This document shows, in pieces, positions 15,708 through 24,270 of a stretch of DNA of 39,788 nt. The position numbers and the translations under genes were made by a program. Source of the stretch: Candidatus Omnitrophota bacterium (GTDB lineage: Bacteria > Omnitrophota > Koll11 > Gygaellales > Profunditerraquicolaceae). Where the stretch lies: positions 1 to 39,788 of the forward strand of contig JAQULD010000001.1 of NCBI GenBank assembly GCA_028719045.1, read 5' to 3'. The number at the start of each line of letters is the position of its first letter. The first letter of the stretch is position 1. A model generated the notes under the pieces. It was given only the letters and a program-made list of their open reading frames with translations, was not told the DNA's origin and searched no databases.

Positions 15708-16925
15708 ATGATAAAAAAAGATTCATTAAAAGCAAAGATTATATGCTTTGTTTTCTTTGTTTTGATTTTATTTTCCCTGGAAACCGCGAGCCGGCTTTTC
15801 TTTCCCGAGACGCTTTTGGATAAGATAATCCTTGTCCTTAAACAGGACCCTCTCCTATTCTGGAGGCAAAAACCGAATATAAATATGAATTTTCAAGGCT
15901 GCGAAGTGGCGACTGACGGCCTTGGGTTACGCAATAAAGCCCGTGCCATGGCAAAAAAGCCGGGCACAATAAGGATTATTTGCATGGGCGCATCCCCTAC
16001 TTTCGGCTGGGGAGTAAACTATGAGAGTACTTATCCCCGCCAGCTGGAAAAATTACTAAACCACAGCCGGAAAAATCATTTTGAAGTCATTAACGCGGGA
16101 ATAATCGGCTACTCTTCCTATCAAGGGCTGAATTTCCTTAAAAATGAAATAGTAAGGCTTGACCCGGATATTATCACCGTATCTTATGTGCTTAATGATA
16201 TCGATAAGTACCGTTTTTTCAGAAGCAACGGGATACCCGATAAACAACTAAAGCCCGAGAATCGTTTTATAATAGACGTTGCGAATTTCCTATACCAAAG
16301 CAGGTTTATCCGGATACTTCAAAAATTCTGTTATTATATAAACCGCCCGGAGGCCCTTTATTCACCAGGGCAGAGCAGGGTTCCTCCTTCAGACTACCAA
16401 AAAAATCTTCAAGATTTCATAGATTTTTCTTCCAAAAAAGGGATAAAAATAATTTTCGTTAAAATGCCGGTAAACCTGCCTCTGCCTGAGCAGGTCGCGG
16501 AGCCGAAAAAATTGGAATCAAAAATTTATTTTGACCAGGCGCTGGCCGCTCTGGCAAGCAATAGATTCGACACCGCTATAAATATTTTATTAAAATCAAT
16601 CCGGGACGACCCTTATTTAAACGACGTTTACTATTACCTGGGGATCTGTTATAAGAAAAAAGGCGAACCCGGCATCGCAAGATCGTATTTTAAAAAAGCG
16701 AAAGAAAAAGAAGTTTTTCGATGCGCGCGGGAAGGCCAGCTCTACAACAGGATAATGGAAGATGTCGCGGAAAAGAACCACGTTCCTCTTGTGGATGTCG
16801 TATCGGCTTTTGGCCGGAATAACGGGGAATATTTGTTTGTTGACCCAAAACACGACCCTATACATCCCAACGCCATTGGGCATAAAATAATAGGGCTGGC
16901 GATCTACGATACTTTGACCAAGTAA
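15708..16925 (+). CDS. Membrane-anchored SGNH hydrolase-like protein with TPRs at a different insertion point
   Basis: This 405-aa protein has an N-terminal anchor (about 9-25). Block I is CMGASPTFGWG (Ser96), block II is INAGIIGYSSYQG, the block III position is SYVLNDIDK (Asn-Asp kept, preceding Gly replaced by Leu), and block V is HDPIHPNAIGHKI (DPIHP, the classical DxxHP). The order differs from the other three copies. The strand KKGIKIIFVKMPVN comes first, then two or so TPRs (about 270-345, with ALAALASNRFDTAINILLKSI and YYYLGICYKKKGEPGIARSYFKKA), then block V. This is therefore a separate arrangement, closer to ordinary SGNH/GDSL proteins. It ends unit B and converges with unit C, with 3 nt between the two stop codons. 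Confidence 0.85.
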   Translation: MIKKDSLKAKIICFVFFVLILFSLETASRLFFPETLLDKIILVLKQDPLLFWRQKPNINMNFQGCEVATDGLGLRNKARAMAKKPGTIRIICMGASPTFGWGVNYESTYPRQLEKLLNHSRKNHFEVINAGIIGYSSYQGLNFLKNEIVRLDPDIITVSYVLNDIDKYRFFRSNGIPDKQLKPENRFIIDVANFLYQSRFIRILQKFCYYINRPEALYSPGQSRVPPSDYQKNLQDFIDFSSKKGIKIIFVKMPVNLPLPEQVAEPKKLESKIYFDQALAALASNRFDTAINILLKSIRDDPYLNDVYYYLGICYKKKGEPGIARSYFKKAKEKEVFRCAREGQLYNRIMEDVAEKNHVPLVDVVSAFGRNNGEYLFVDPKHDPIHPNAIGHKIIGLAIYDTLTK

Positions 16926-16928
16926 AAA

Positions 16929-17906
16929 TCAAACCTTATTTACCAGGTAATTGATTATCGCGTCAGGATTCAAATTCACCGCGAGATTAAATTCGACTTG
17001 AGTCGCGCACCAGCATTCTTTACAAGCGCGGTACTTTAACATTCGCATTGCTTCCTTAAAACCGTATTTTAACACATCAACGCCCGGCTCCGCGTAACCC
17101 GTGCAATTGTACAAAAACCCTTTATTATCAATTTTAAAGCTGGTAAGCCCCGAACAACAAGGGATATCAGTCAGAGCGGGCCAATGATACAAATGTTTTA
17201 AACCTGCTATTGAATTTAAAATCTTCAGGCCGGGGATCCTTTTCCTTTTAAGAAGCATGATCCTGGATATCGCCTTCTTGTAATCCTCATTTTCCGCCGC
17301 CGCCGGGTTGACCTTATCCTCCCCGTAAACTAAAATCCTTGCCGGCTGAAAAAAAACCCCGGTATTATACTTTTTACACAATTCGAATATTTGTTCAAGA
17401 TATTGCAGGTTATATTTCGATAAAACCGTGCTAAGGATGAGCTTTTTGTTGTGGGCTCTGGCGGCTTCTAATCCCGACAACGCCCTTTGAAAAGTGCCCC
17501 TGCCTCTTACTGAATCATGGATATCCTGCGGGCCGTCAAGGCTCAAGTGAATCAAATCAATGTTTTTAATTTCGTTAATTTTTTCGCTCAGAAGCAGCCC
17601 ATTTGTGTTTAATTTATTAAAAATCCCTTTATTGTGAGAATAATCCGCGATAGTGGAAAAATCCCGCCTTAATAACGGCTCGCCTCCGGTAAATGAAATG
17701 TATCTGGCACCGGCAGCGTAAGCGAAATCTATAATTTCCAGCATTTGCCCGGTTTTGAGGTCTTCTTCTTCGTTATTGCCCGCGCAATACAAACAATTAC
17801 AATTACATCTTTTCGTGACAGACCAGCTTATAGCTAAAGGGTACTTCAGATATAATCTTGCGCAGGCAACAGCTTTTAAATCACTGATTAAATTTTTCAT
17901 GAACAC
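16929..17906 (-). CDS. Radical SAM protein with C-terminal CxxCWC motif (SPASM-like)
   Basis: This 325-aa protein has the motif CNCNCLYC (cluster Cys 34, 38, 41; an extra Cys at 36), then SFTGGEPLLRRD and LNTNGL. The C-terminal half has PCCSGLTSFKIDNKG, YNCTGY and CKECWCATQVEFN, matching the paralogue at 3434-4447 almost motif for motif. An auxiliary Fe-S cluster is likely. It is the last gene of unit C, 7 nt downstream of a DUF2079 membrane protein. The other copy likewise follows a GT-C gene, so the radical SAM protein may act on the lipid-linked sugar used or made by its partner. The substrate is unknown. Confidence 0.9.
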   Translation of the reverse strand: MFMKNLISDLKAVACARLYLKYPLAISWSVTKRCNCNCLYCAGNNEEEDLKTGQMLEIIDFAYAAGARYISFTGGEPLLRRDFSTIADYSHNKGIFNKLNTNGLLLSEKINEIKNIDLIHLSLDGPQDIHDSVRGRGTFQRALSGLEAARAHNKKLILSTVLSKYNLQYLEQIFELCKKYNTGVFFQPARILVYGEDKVNPAAAENEDYKKAISRIMLLKRKRIPGLKILNSIAGLKHLYHWPALTDIPCCSGLTSFKIDNKGFLYNCTGYAEPGVDVLKYGFKEAMRMLKYRACKECWCATQVEFNLAVNLNPDAIINYLVNKV

Positions 17907-17913
17907 ATAACTT

Positions 17914-19461
17914 TTATTTAACGGTTTTACGCTTAAGCAGGATAAAATTATCCTTCCGCTTTAAAATTTCAAATTGATGGTTGTCTAAATAGTTATTTAT
18001 TTCCTTCTCCAGGTCCCTGCCGGCTAAATACGCATAGTAGCCGCTCAACCCGTTAGGAAGGTATTTTTTATGAATAAGCACATATTCAACATTATAATTA
18101 TTATACTCTGAAGGCAAATAAAGATGTTTAAAAGCATCCGGGTCGTTCAACGCGAATTCATAAATGTATTTCCGGCAAGACAAAGCCGGAAGCAGATCAC
18201 CGCTAGCGGTAACGCTTGATTTAGCAGGGATTTGCCTTATGAATTCCCAAGCCAGCTTATCTTCTTCATCGAGCGTAAAAATCCTCTTATCAAAAACATT
18301 TTTTGTGCCGGCGAAGCTTCCATCAAATATCGGGCAGCCGCACTCACCCGGCAGGTCACCGACTATGCTCCTTGGAAAATTGCTGAAAAAACACAGTGCG
18401 AAAACCAACAAGGATAATGCCAGCTTAAGCCTTGAAGTCTTTATTTTTTTCAAAAAAGAAATAAGCGAAAAAAACAAAAACGGTATGATTGGGGCCAGGT
18501 AGTAAGAATCGTGGTTATAAGCCCCCTGGCTTAAGAGGACTTCTCCGAACATTACCAGCGGTATGTACATTTCCGAAGAAAACAAAGGCAAAAACAACAG
18601 CGGGTAAAGGATCATAAAGAAAACCCTGAGATGGCCGGCAGAGAACAAAAACCCGGTTGCCTTAGTTGAATGGAATGCTATAAATTTAAAGAGGCTTTTG
18701 AGGGTGAACAAATCCAGGTTGCAAAAATCAATTTGCGAGGGGTCGGACTCAAAATTCCTCAGGATACAGACCTTATTTAAAAACAGCACGTACACGCCAA
18801 GGTAAGAAATCGAAAACAAAAACGTAAGCAGCCACCATTTCTTTCCGAATTTATTCAACAATTGGTAAAAACCCAGGAGAAAAATTACCAGGGATATATC
18901 TTCTTTACATAAAGATGAAAAAAACATGAAAAATAAATAAAGGAAGAACTTCTTTTTTTGCATCGCGTAAATCGTTACCGCGAGTAAAGGCAAAGAAAAA
19001 ATATTACCGTCCAAGCTCCCCAGATTAACATAATGCAATGGCGGATAAACCAGATAGCTTAAGGAAATAATAAACGCGAGCGATTCTTCTTTTAACATTT
19101 CCCTGGCGAGCAAATAAATCAATATAGAGCAGAAACCGTAAGCGAAGCTTTCCAGGAAAAACAAGGTATAAATATGCGGGAAAATTTTGTAGAATACCGC
19201 TACCAGGAAATAAACCGGCGTAAAGTGGTCCAGAAAAACATGCCCCTGGAATATGGTCTGGTGAGGCCCGGAAAAAGCGGCGATGTTATAGATAAGCTGG
19301 TTCTCTGCCGCTTCGTCCTCCCACTCGTAAGAAAAGAATGACTTAAACCTTAGGATATTGAGGCTGAGGAATACTATCCCGTATACGATGCTTAATACTA
19401 TCAGCCATCTTAACCTGTTATCTGGTTTCTTTAATTTAACCGGGGTATCCATCGTTTTCAA
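17914..19461 (-). CDS. DUF2079 family membrane protein (GT-C-like), copy 1
   Basis: This 515-aa polytopic protein shows the DUF2079 pattern. The first loop carries SYEWEDEAAENQLIYN (acidic residues 46-50), then HFTPVYFLVAVFYKIFP (from 79), LGSLDGNIFSLPLL, SSLCKEDISLVIFLLG and a C-terminal soluble part with SSVTASGDLLPALSCRKYI. DUF2079 proteins resemble GT-C glycosyltransferases such as the GT39/83 and mannosyltransferase groups; acidic residues in the first loop would be catalytic. It shares these motifs with the genes at 22699-24270 and 24257-25762, so all three are paralogues in one operon. The start overlaps the stop of the SPASM gene upstream by 4 nt. The donor and acceptor are unknown. 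Confidence 0.85.
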   Translation of the reverse strand: MKTMDTPVKLKKPDNRLRWLIVLSIVYGIVFLSLNILRFKSFFSYEWEDEAAENQLIYNIAAFSGPHQTIFQGHVFLDHFTPVYFLVAVFYKIFPHIYTLFFLESFAYGFCSILIYLLAREMLKEESLAFIISLSYLVYPPLHYVNLGSLDGNIFSLPLLAVTIYAMQKKKFFLYLFFMFFSSLCKEDISLVIFLLGFYQLLNKFGKKWWLLTFLFSISYLGVYVLFLNKVCILRNFESDPSQIDFCNLDLFTLKSLFKFIAFHSTKATGFLFSAGHLRVFFMILYPLLFLPLFSSEMYIPLVMFGEVLLSQGAYNHDSYYLAPIIPFLFFSLISFLKKIKTSRLKLALSLLVFALCFFSNFPRSIVGDLPGECGCPIFDGSFAGTKNVFDKRIFTLDEEDKLAWEFIRQIPAKSSVTASGDLLPALSCRKYIYEFALNDPDAFKHLYLPSEYNNYNVEYVLIHKKYLPNGLSGYYAYLAGRDLEKEINNYLDNHQFEILKRKDNFILLKRKTVK

Positions 19462-20549
19462 AATAAATTCAGCTCATTAAAAACAAGATGAGCGTTGTTT
19501 AGCAGCACGCCTGTATCAAATCTCAGGCTCGGCTCTTTCGTGCATAGGTCCCAGCATACCGCTTGGCATCTTTTCGAACGCTTCCTTATTTCTTTAAATT
19601 TAGCGCAGCCCCATAATTCGGCGAAACTCTTTTCACGTAAGTTCCCGGCTACTAAACCGCTGTTATACAAATTATAACACGGGGCCAGGTCTCCATAAGG
19701 CATTATTACGCAGGTGGTTATCCCGGCAAAACACCTTTGTTTTATCCTGTTTTTGGCATATATGTCAGCCGTCCCTTTTAAATATGCGGAAGAATTCAGC
19801 AAAAGATGGCGTTTAGAATCAAATTTAATAACCTCTTTTATGTTGCTATTGATAATTTCCATGTCCCGGGGTTCAAAAAACAGGTCCTTGATTTCATGAA
19901 GCGATAAGTCATGCTGTTTACCGCTGTTTAAAACGGGGGCGAATTTTATGCCGTCGACTTCCAGATCCAGGCATAATTGGTAAATTTTTTTCAGGTCTTG
20001 AACGTTTTTTTTGTTAATTACGCAGTTAATAATGATTTTAATGGCTGGCGCCGCCCTCTTAACTGTCTTTATCCCTTCTATTACCGATGTAAAACAGTCC
20101 GCTCCCCTTATTGCATTATGGACCTGCGGGATATGGCTGTCCAGGGACACAGACAATACTTTCAGCCCTGTTTTTTTTAAAAGGCTAACATTGCATTCAT
20201 TTAAAAGAGTCCCGTTCGTATCCATATGCGCCGCTATGCCGGAGGCGCTTATGCTTTCGATGATATCAAAAATATCGTCTCTTATTACCGGTTCTCCCCC
20301 TCCTATAGAAATTATCAAACATCCGGATTTTTTAACCTCTTTAACGATCCTTCCTATCTCGGCTGCGGTAAGCTCGTTTTTTTCAGTATTCCCAGGTTTT
20401 TTCCAAAGATTGCACATTCGGCATTTGAGGTTGCATCTTTCCGTAACGTCAAGATGAAGTATGGGCAGGAAATTGGGGGTATGTTTAAGATGAAACGACA
20501 GCATATTGTCCCAAAAAACTCCCGCGTATCCAAATGTCCGCTTATTCAT
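19458..20549 (-). CDS. Radical SAM/SPASM domain protein
   Basis: This 363-aa protein, starting at MNKRTFGYAG, has the cluster motif CNLKCRMC (Cys 39, 43, 46), then SIGGGEPVIRDD and MDTNGT. The SPASM region has CFAGITTCVIMPYGDLAPCYN, GNLREKSFAELWG and CQAVCWDLC. I placed the start at 20549 rather than the longer ORF start at 20636. The longer version would overlap the upstream gene by 86 nt and add residues (MHALTFAISHHPW) that look unlike the family, while the shorter one leaves a 1-nt gap. It belongs to the same SPASM family as PqqE- and AlbA-like enzymes. It lies in a run of radical SAM genes between GT2 and DUF2079 genes. The substrate is unknown. Confidence 0.9.
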   Translation of the reverse strand: MNKRTFGYAGVFWDNMLSFHLKHTPNFLPILHLDVTERCNLKCRMCNLWKKPGNTEKNELTAAEIGRIVKEVKKSGCLIISIGGGEPVIRDDIFDIIESISASGIAAHMDTNGTLLNECNVSLLKKTGLKVLSVSLDSHIPQVHNAIRGADCFTSVIEGIKTVKRAAPAIKIIINCVINKKNVQDLKKIYQLCLDLEVDGIKFAPVLNSGKQHDLSLHEIKDLFFEPRDMEIINSNIKEVIKFDSKRHLLLNSSAYLKGTADIYAKNRIKQRCFAGITTCVIMPYGDLAPCYNLYNSGLVAGNLREKSFAELWGCAKFKEIRKRSKRCQAVCWDLCTKEPSLRFDTGVLLNNAHLVFNELNLF

Positions 20550-20550
20550 T

Positions 20551-21693
20551 TTATGAACCCGCTTGAAATATATCTTTAAGGAAATCGCGGTTAAAAACCA
20601 AGGATGATGCGATATGGCAAAAGTTAAAGCATGCACAATCTTTCATTTTTTCCCTGAGTTTATCCGCGTTAGATGAACGCCATATAGCGCCAAAGTCATA
20701 AGCGCAATCCCTCAAATAACCTGCGGGGGCCGTTTCTTCGCACAAACCGACCGCCCCATCATGATAGATTACCCCTTCGGCCCTTCCCGCGGCGCATTCA
20801 AATGCCCTTTTTTTGTTTTTTTGTATTTCCAAAGCGCTGTTCCATGTATGGATTTCCAATATATTAAAAAGCTGGTCCGAATCCCCTTCCTTTAGATTCT
20901 CCTGTAAAAGCTTAACGATTTCCCGGACCTGCGCGGGATCCAATGAGTTACGCGAAACAAACTCCTTGTTTCCAGAGCCTTCTCTTAGCATTTGGAATTT
21001 ATGGAAAAGACCGTGATTCTCCCTGATAAATTTATAAAAAGGCCGGACTTCTTGTATATTCATTTTCGAGACGGTAGTCAAAATAGAAAGTTTCCCGAAA
21101 TTGTTATATTTCGAATAAAGTTTTTTCAATCTGGCTATCGTGTCCATCGATTTGTCGAAACTTGACGGATCGCCTCTTATGCGATTATGGGTTTCCCTGA
21201 ACCCGTCTAAAGAAACCTGGAAATTGAAACAATTACGGGAAAACAAGGATAAAAGCTTCTTGGCCAGCCTCTCTGTTTCTTCCGGAAAATATCCGTTTGT
21301 ATTGATTGACAGGCTCATCCGCCTGCTCTTTAAGAAAATTTCGCACACCTCGAACAGGTCTTTTCTTAGCATAGGCTCCCCTCCCGTAATTGTAATAAGC
21401 TTAACCGAGGAGGGTAAAAGAAAGTTGATTTTCTTTATTTCTGACACGGAAAGCTCTCCGGGAGGGCAATCTTTTTTGATGCCGGCATTAAAACAATGCT
21501 GGCAAGTCAAATTACATTTATTTGTGGCATAAAAGATCAACCGGGCTGGAGACTTGGAAGATGAAAGGCTGTGCCGGGTTAAAGCGCTAAAAGAACGGTA
21601 GAATGCTTTTCTAAAAAAAGAAGGCGATTTTAGAAATAGATTTTTGTAAACAAAATTCAGGTACTTCGCGTTAAATCCAAACGTTTTATTCAT
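20551..21693 (-). CDS. Radical SAM/SPASM domain protein
   Basis: This 380-aa protein has the motif CNLTCQHC (Cys 60, 64, 67), preceded by a basic, partly hydrophobic 50-residue leader. TITGGEPMLRKD, SINTNGY and VSLDGFRETHNRIRG follow. The C-terminal half has FECAAGRAEGVIYHDGAVGLCEE, LRDCAYDFGAIW and CACFNFC, a SPASM-type cysteine array. It is distinct from its neighbour at 19458-20549, although both carry the standard motifs. It sits 13 nt downstream of the GT2 gene and 1 nt upstream of the next SPASM gene. Two adjacent non-identical SPASM enzymes suggest successive modifications of one product. Confidence 0.9.
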   Translation of the reverse strand: MNKTFGFNAKYLNFVYKNLFLKSPSFFRKAFYRSFSALTRHSLSSSKSPARLIFYATNKCNLTCQHCFNAGIKKDCPPGELSVSEIKKINFLLPSSVKLITITGGEPMLRKDLFEVCEIFLKSRRMSLSINTNGYFPEETERLAKKLLSLFSRNCFNFQVSLDGFRETHNRIRGDPSSFDKSMDTIARLKKLYSKYNNFGKLSILTTVSKMNIQEVRPFYKFIRENHGLFHKFQMLREGSGNKEFVSRNSLDPAQVREIVKLLQENLKEGDSDQLFNILEIHTWNSALEIQKNKKRAFECAAGRAEGVIYHDGAVGLCEETAPAGYLRDCAYDFGAIWRSSNADKLREKMKDCACFNFCHIASSLVFNRDFLKDIFQAGS

Positions 21694-21706
21694 GCAATTA
21701 TTTTCC

Positions 21707-22696
21707 TTACGTTAAATAACTTTTTTTGTACTTATAAAAAATGGTTTGAGGAAGGAACACTATATTCCATAGATACGCCAACAAAAGAAAGAATAGATAC
21801 AATGCCGCAATAAGAATTAATCCGAACGCAAAGGGAAAACGCCTGTCTTTTATCAAGTTTCTTGCCCAGGAAGGAATATGTTTTAAGATATTGACATCAT
21901 AACGGTTGATACCCCTTCTGTGTTCCGTATTAATGATATAGGCCGCTTCATTTAACGGCAGCAGCAATATAGCGGGCAAATCGAAATTTTTGATGACAAA
22001 ACGGATCCTGTTTTTTAGTGAGCGGAAAAGGTCGCATTTCCTGCCATCCACGTCTATATCATGGAAGACAGACACGTTAACGCCCATAAAATTGGCTAAT
22101 TTCTCTTTGGCGACCTTATACCCCAACTCACAATCTTCGGAAAGAATAAAATACTTTGGATCGAACCCCCCTATTTTCTCAAACAGGCTTTTCTTTATTA
22201 TACAGTTACACGTAGCGACAAAATCGCACTTATTAAGGCGCGGATCTTCGCCGCTGACAGCGAGTGTTAAAGTTTCTCCGTTTGCCAAAATTGATTTCCT
22301 GCGGAACTCCATTTTTCCGGGCGCGGAATATATGTATTCCCCCCCCAAGCACCCTATTCCGGGCGTGCTCTCGAGGATTTCGATCATCTTACTTAAACAA
22401 TCACTGTTTTCGGCCACAGAATCAGAATCGAGAAACCAAAGATAATCCCCTTTTGAGCGCAGGACGGCTTCATTTCTTGACATACAAGCACCGAGCCTTT
22501 TTTTATGGCTTATCAAAATGATTTCCGGAAATAAATCTTTTACACTGTTAAAAGCGCACTCGGTGCTTGCGTCATCAACTACGATGACCTCCTTAGCTTC
22601 AAATCCCTGTTTAAACACGGAATCCAAACATTTCTTGATCTTCTCAACTCTATTGTAAACAGGTATTATAACTGAGACCCTGATCTTTTTAGCCAT
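21707..22696 (-). CDS. Family 2 glycosyltransferase
   Basis: This 329-aa protein has the GT2 pattern: VSVIIPVYN (8-14), VIVVDDAS (38-43), then a nucleotide-sugar-binding LDSDS (89-93). A later ED motif (ILSEDCELGYKVA) supplies a likely catalytic base. A hydrophobic C-terminal segment (FGLILIAALYLFFLLLAYLW) probably anchors it to the inner membrane. It would transfer a sugar from a nucleotide donor in the cytoplasm, possibly to a polyprenyl phosphate or glycan acceptor, supplying donors for the GT-C proteins encoded around it. It follows a DUF2079 gene by 2 nt and precedes a SPASM radical SAM gene by 13 nt. Specificity cannot be assigned. Confidence 0.93.
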   Translation of the reverse strand: MAKKIRVSVIIPVYNRVEKIKKCLDSVFKQGFEAKEVIVVDDASTECAFNSVKDLFPEIILISHKKRLGACMSRNEAVLRSKGDYLWFLDSDSVAENSDCLSKMIEILESTPGIGCLGGEYIYSAPGKMEFRRKSILANGETLTLAVSGEDPRLNKCDFVATCNCIIKKSLFEKIGGFDPKYFILSEDCELGYKVAKEKLANFMGVNVSVFHDIDVDGRKCDLFRSLKNRIRFVIKNFDLPAILLLPLNEAAYIINTEHRRGINRYDVNILKHIPSWARNLIKDRRFPFAFGLILIAALYLFFLLLAYLWNIVFLPQTIFYKYKKSYLT

Positions 22697-22698
22697 AG

Positions 22699-24270
22699 TT
22701 AGAAATCGATAACGCCTAAAAAAGCGATATTTTTCTTTTTTAGCAGGATAAAATCGCCCTTTTCTTTAATTATCTCGTAATTATGCGCGGTAAGGAGCTT
22801 ATTCCCGATAATCTCCTGCGCCAAAGGCTTATCAACAAAGGCATACTGTCCGCCAAGCCCATTGCAGATGTTTTTAGTATGTATCAAAATGAAATCCGAT
22901 TCGTACGCGGGATAATAATCATTAGGGCCGTATTCACTTTCCCAGGCCCTGGGTTCATTAAGCCCGAATGAATAAAGGTATCTCCTGGCCGCTAGCGGGG
23001 TCAAAAGGTCGCCCGAAGCGGTAACAGAGGCGTTGTCGGGGATCAGGGAAATAAATTTCCAGGCGAGCTTATCCTCCCGGCTCTCGATATAGATCCTTTT
23101 GTCAAAAATGTTTTTAACATCGGCAAAACTTTTATCTACAAAATTCTTTTTGTCTATCAAAGTCTCATCCGGGCCGTCGCCGATAATATTCCTGTAAAAA
23201 TTGGAGCAAATACAAACTAAAAGGACAACGCATGCAAGAGCCAGCGCGAACTTCCTCTTTACCCCGGAGGAAATGTTTTTAAGGAAAAAGATGAGCCCTA
23301 TGAAGAGAAACGCTCCGATTGCGGCAACATACTCCGAATTATAATTTTGCACTCCCCTCATCAAATATAGTTCGGCAAACATCGGCAATGCCAGGTAAAA
23401 CTCCAAGGACAATAAGGGAATGAACAAAAGCGGGTATAAAATAAGGACTGTCGCCCTGATATGGCTGCCGAAAAACATAAACCCAAAGAATTCAAGCGGC
23501 TTAGAAAAAAAGAATTTTAAAACCGCCCCGGCCGTGGCAAGATCATACCGGGCGTAAATATGCCTATCAGGATGTGAATCGACGCCTTGGGCGTAAAAAA
23601 CCGTATTTTTCAGGAAGTTAGCCAGAAGAAAATAAATGATACTGAGCGCTATTGTCGTCAGCCACCATTTTTTCGGATATTTATTCCATAAAGCGTAAAG
23701 CCCGAAACAGATGGAAATCAAGGCGATATCCTGCTTTGTTGAAACCGCAAGGGCCAGGAATACAGCGTACAGCGCGCCCCTTTTAACGGTCAAAAAATAA
23801 AAAGCGCCCATTAAAAAGAACAAGGATAACGATTTTGTTTCGATAGTCCCCAGGTTAGCATAATGCAGGGGGCCATAAAAAAGGAACGCCGCGGATATGA
23901 TAAACGCCAGGTAATTATCTTTGAGGACTTTCTTACCCAGGAGGTAAAGGAAAATCGAGGAAAAGCCGTAGGTAAAACTGGTAACGAAAAACCATACCGG
24001 GGGGTGTGGAATCAACCGGTAAAAGACCGACATTACCGCGGCAAAAGGGGTAAATCGTCCATAACAGCATTTCGCGATGAATATCGTTTGCTGCAGGAAA
24101 GCTCCCCTTAAAGTATTGTAAGCAAGCTGTATATAGGAAGCGTCATCATCCCATTCAAAGCTGAAAAATGATTTATACTGGAGGTATTTAAGCACAAAGA
24201 AAACGGTCCCGTATAAAAATGAAAGCGCGATCAAAATCAACAGGCAACCGTCTTTTTTATGATTCGGCAT
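22699..24270 (-). CDS. DUF2079 family membrane protein (GT-C-like), copy 2
   Basis: This 523-aa polytopic protein is paralogous to copies 1 and 3. The first loop is SFEWDDDASYIQLAYN; then come LGTIETKSLSLFFL, STKQDIALISICFG (Gln in place of the Glu of KED), YPKKWWLTTIA and a C-terminal NASVTASGDLLTPLAARRYLY. The HFTPVYF motif of the other copies is changed to GRFTPFAAVMSVFYRLIP. It is the most diverged copy in the region around the first loops, which may mean different substrate specificity. The start overlaps the stop of copy 3 by 14 nt. The role is inferred to be a lipid-linked sugar glycosyltransferase. Confidence 0.83.
   Translation of the reverse strand: MPNHKKDGCLLILIALSFLYGTVFFVLKYLQYKSFFSFEWDDDASYIQLAYNTLRGAFLQQTIFIAKCCYGRFTPFAAVMSVFYRLIPHPPVWFFVTSFTYGFSSIFLYLLGKKVLKDNYLAFIISAAFLFYGPLHYANLGTIETKSLSLFFLMGAFYFLTVKRGALYAVFLALAVSTKQDIALISICFGLYALWNKYPKKWWLTTIALSIIYFLLANFLKNTVFYAQGVDSHPDRHIYARYDLATAGAVLKFFFSKPLEFFGFMFFGSHIRATVLILYPLLFIPLLSLEFYLALPMFAELYLMRGVQNYNSEYVAAIGAFLFIGLIFFLKNISSGVKRKFALALACVVLLVCICSNFYRNIIGDGPDETLIDKKNFVDKSFADVKNIFDKRIYIESREDKLAWKFISLIPDNASVTASGDLLTPLAARRYLYSFGLNEPRAWESEYGPNDYYPAYESDFILIHTKNICNGLGGQYAFVDKPLAQEIIGNKLLTAHNYEIIKEKGDFILLKKKNIAFLGVIDF

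Noticed and set aside
20550..20636. Longer N-terminus for the radical SAM gene at 19458
   Set aside because: It would overlap the upstream gene by 86 nt and add residues unlike the family. The internal ATG at 20549 gives a 1-nt gap.
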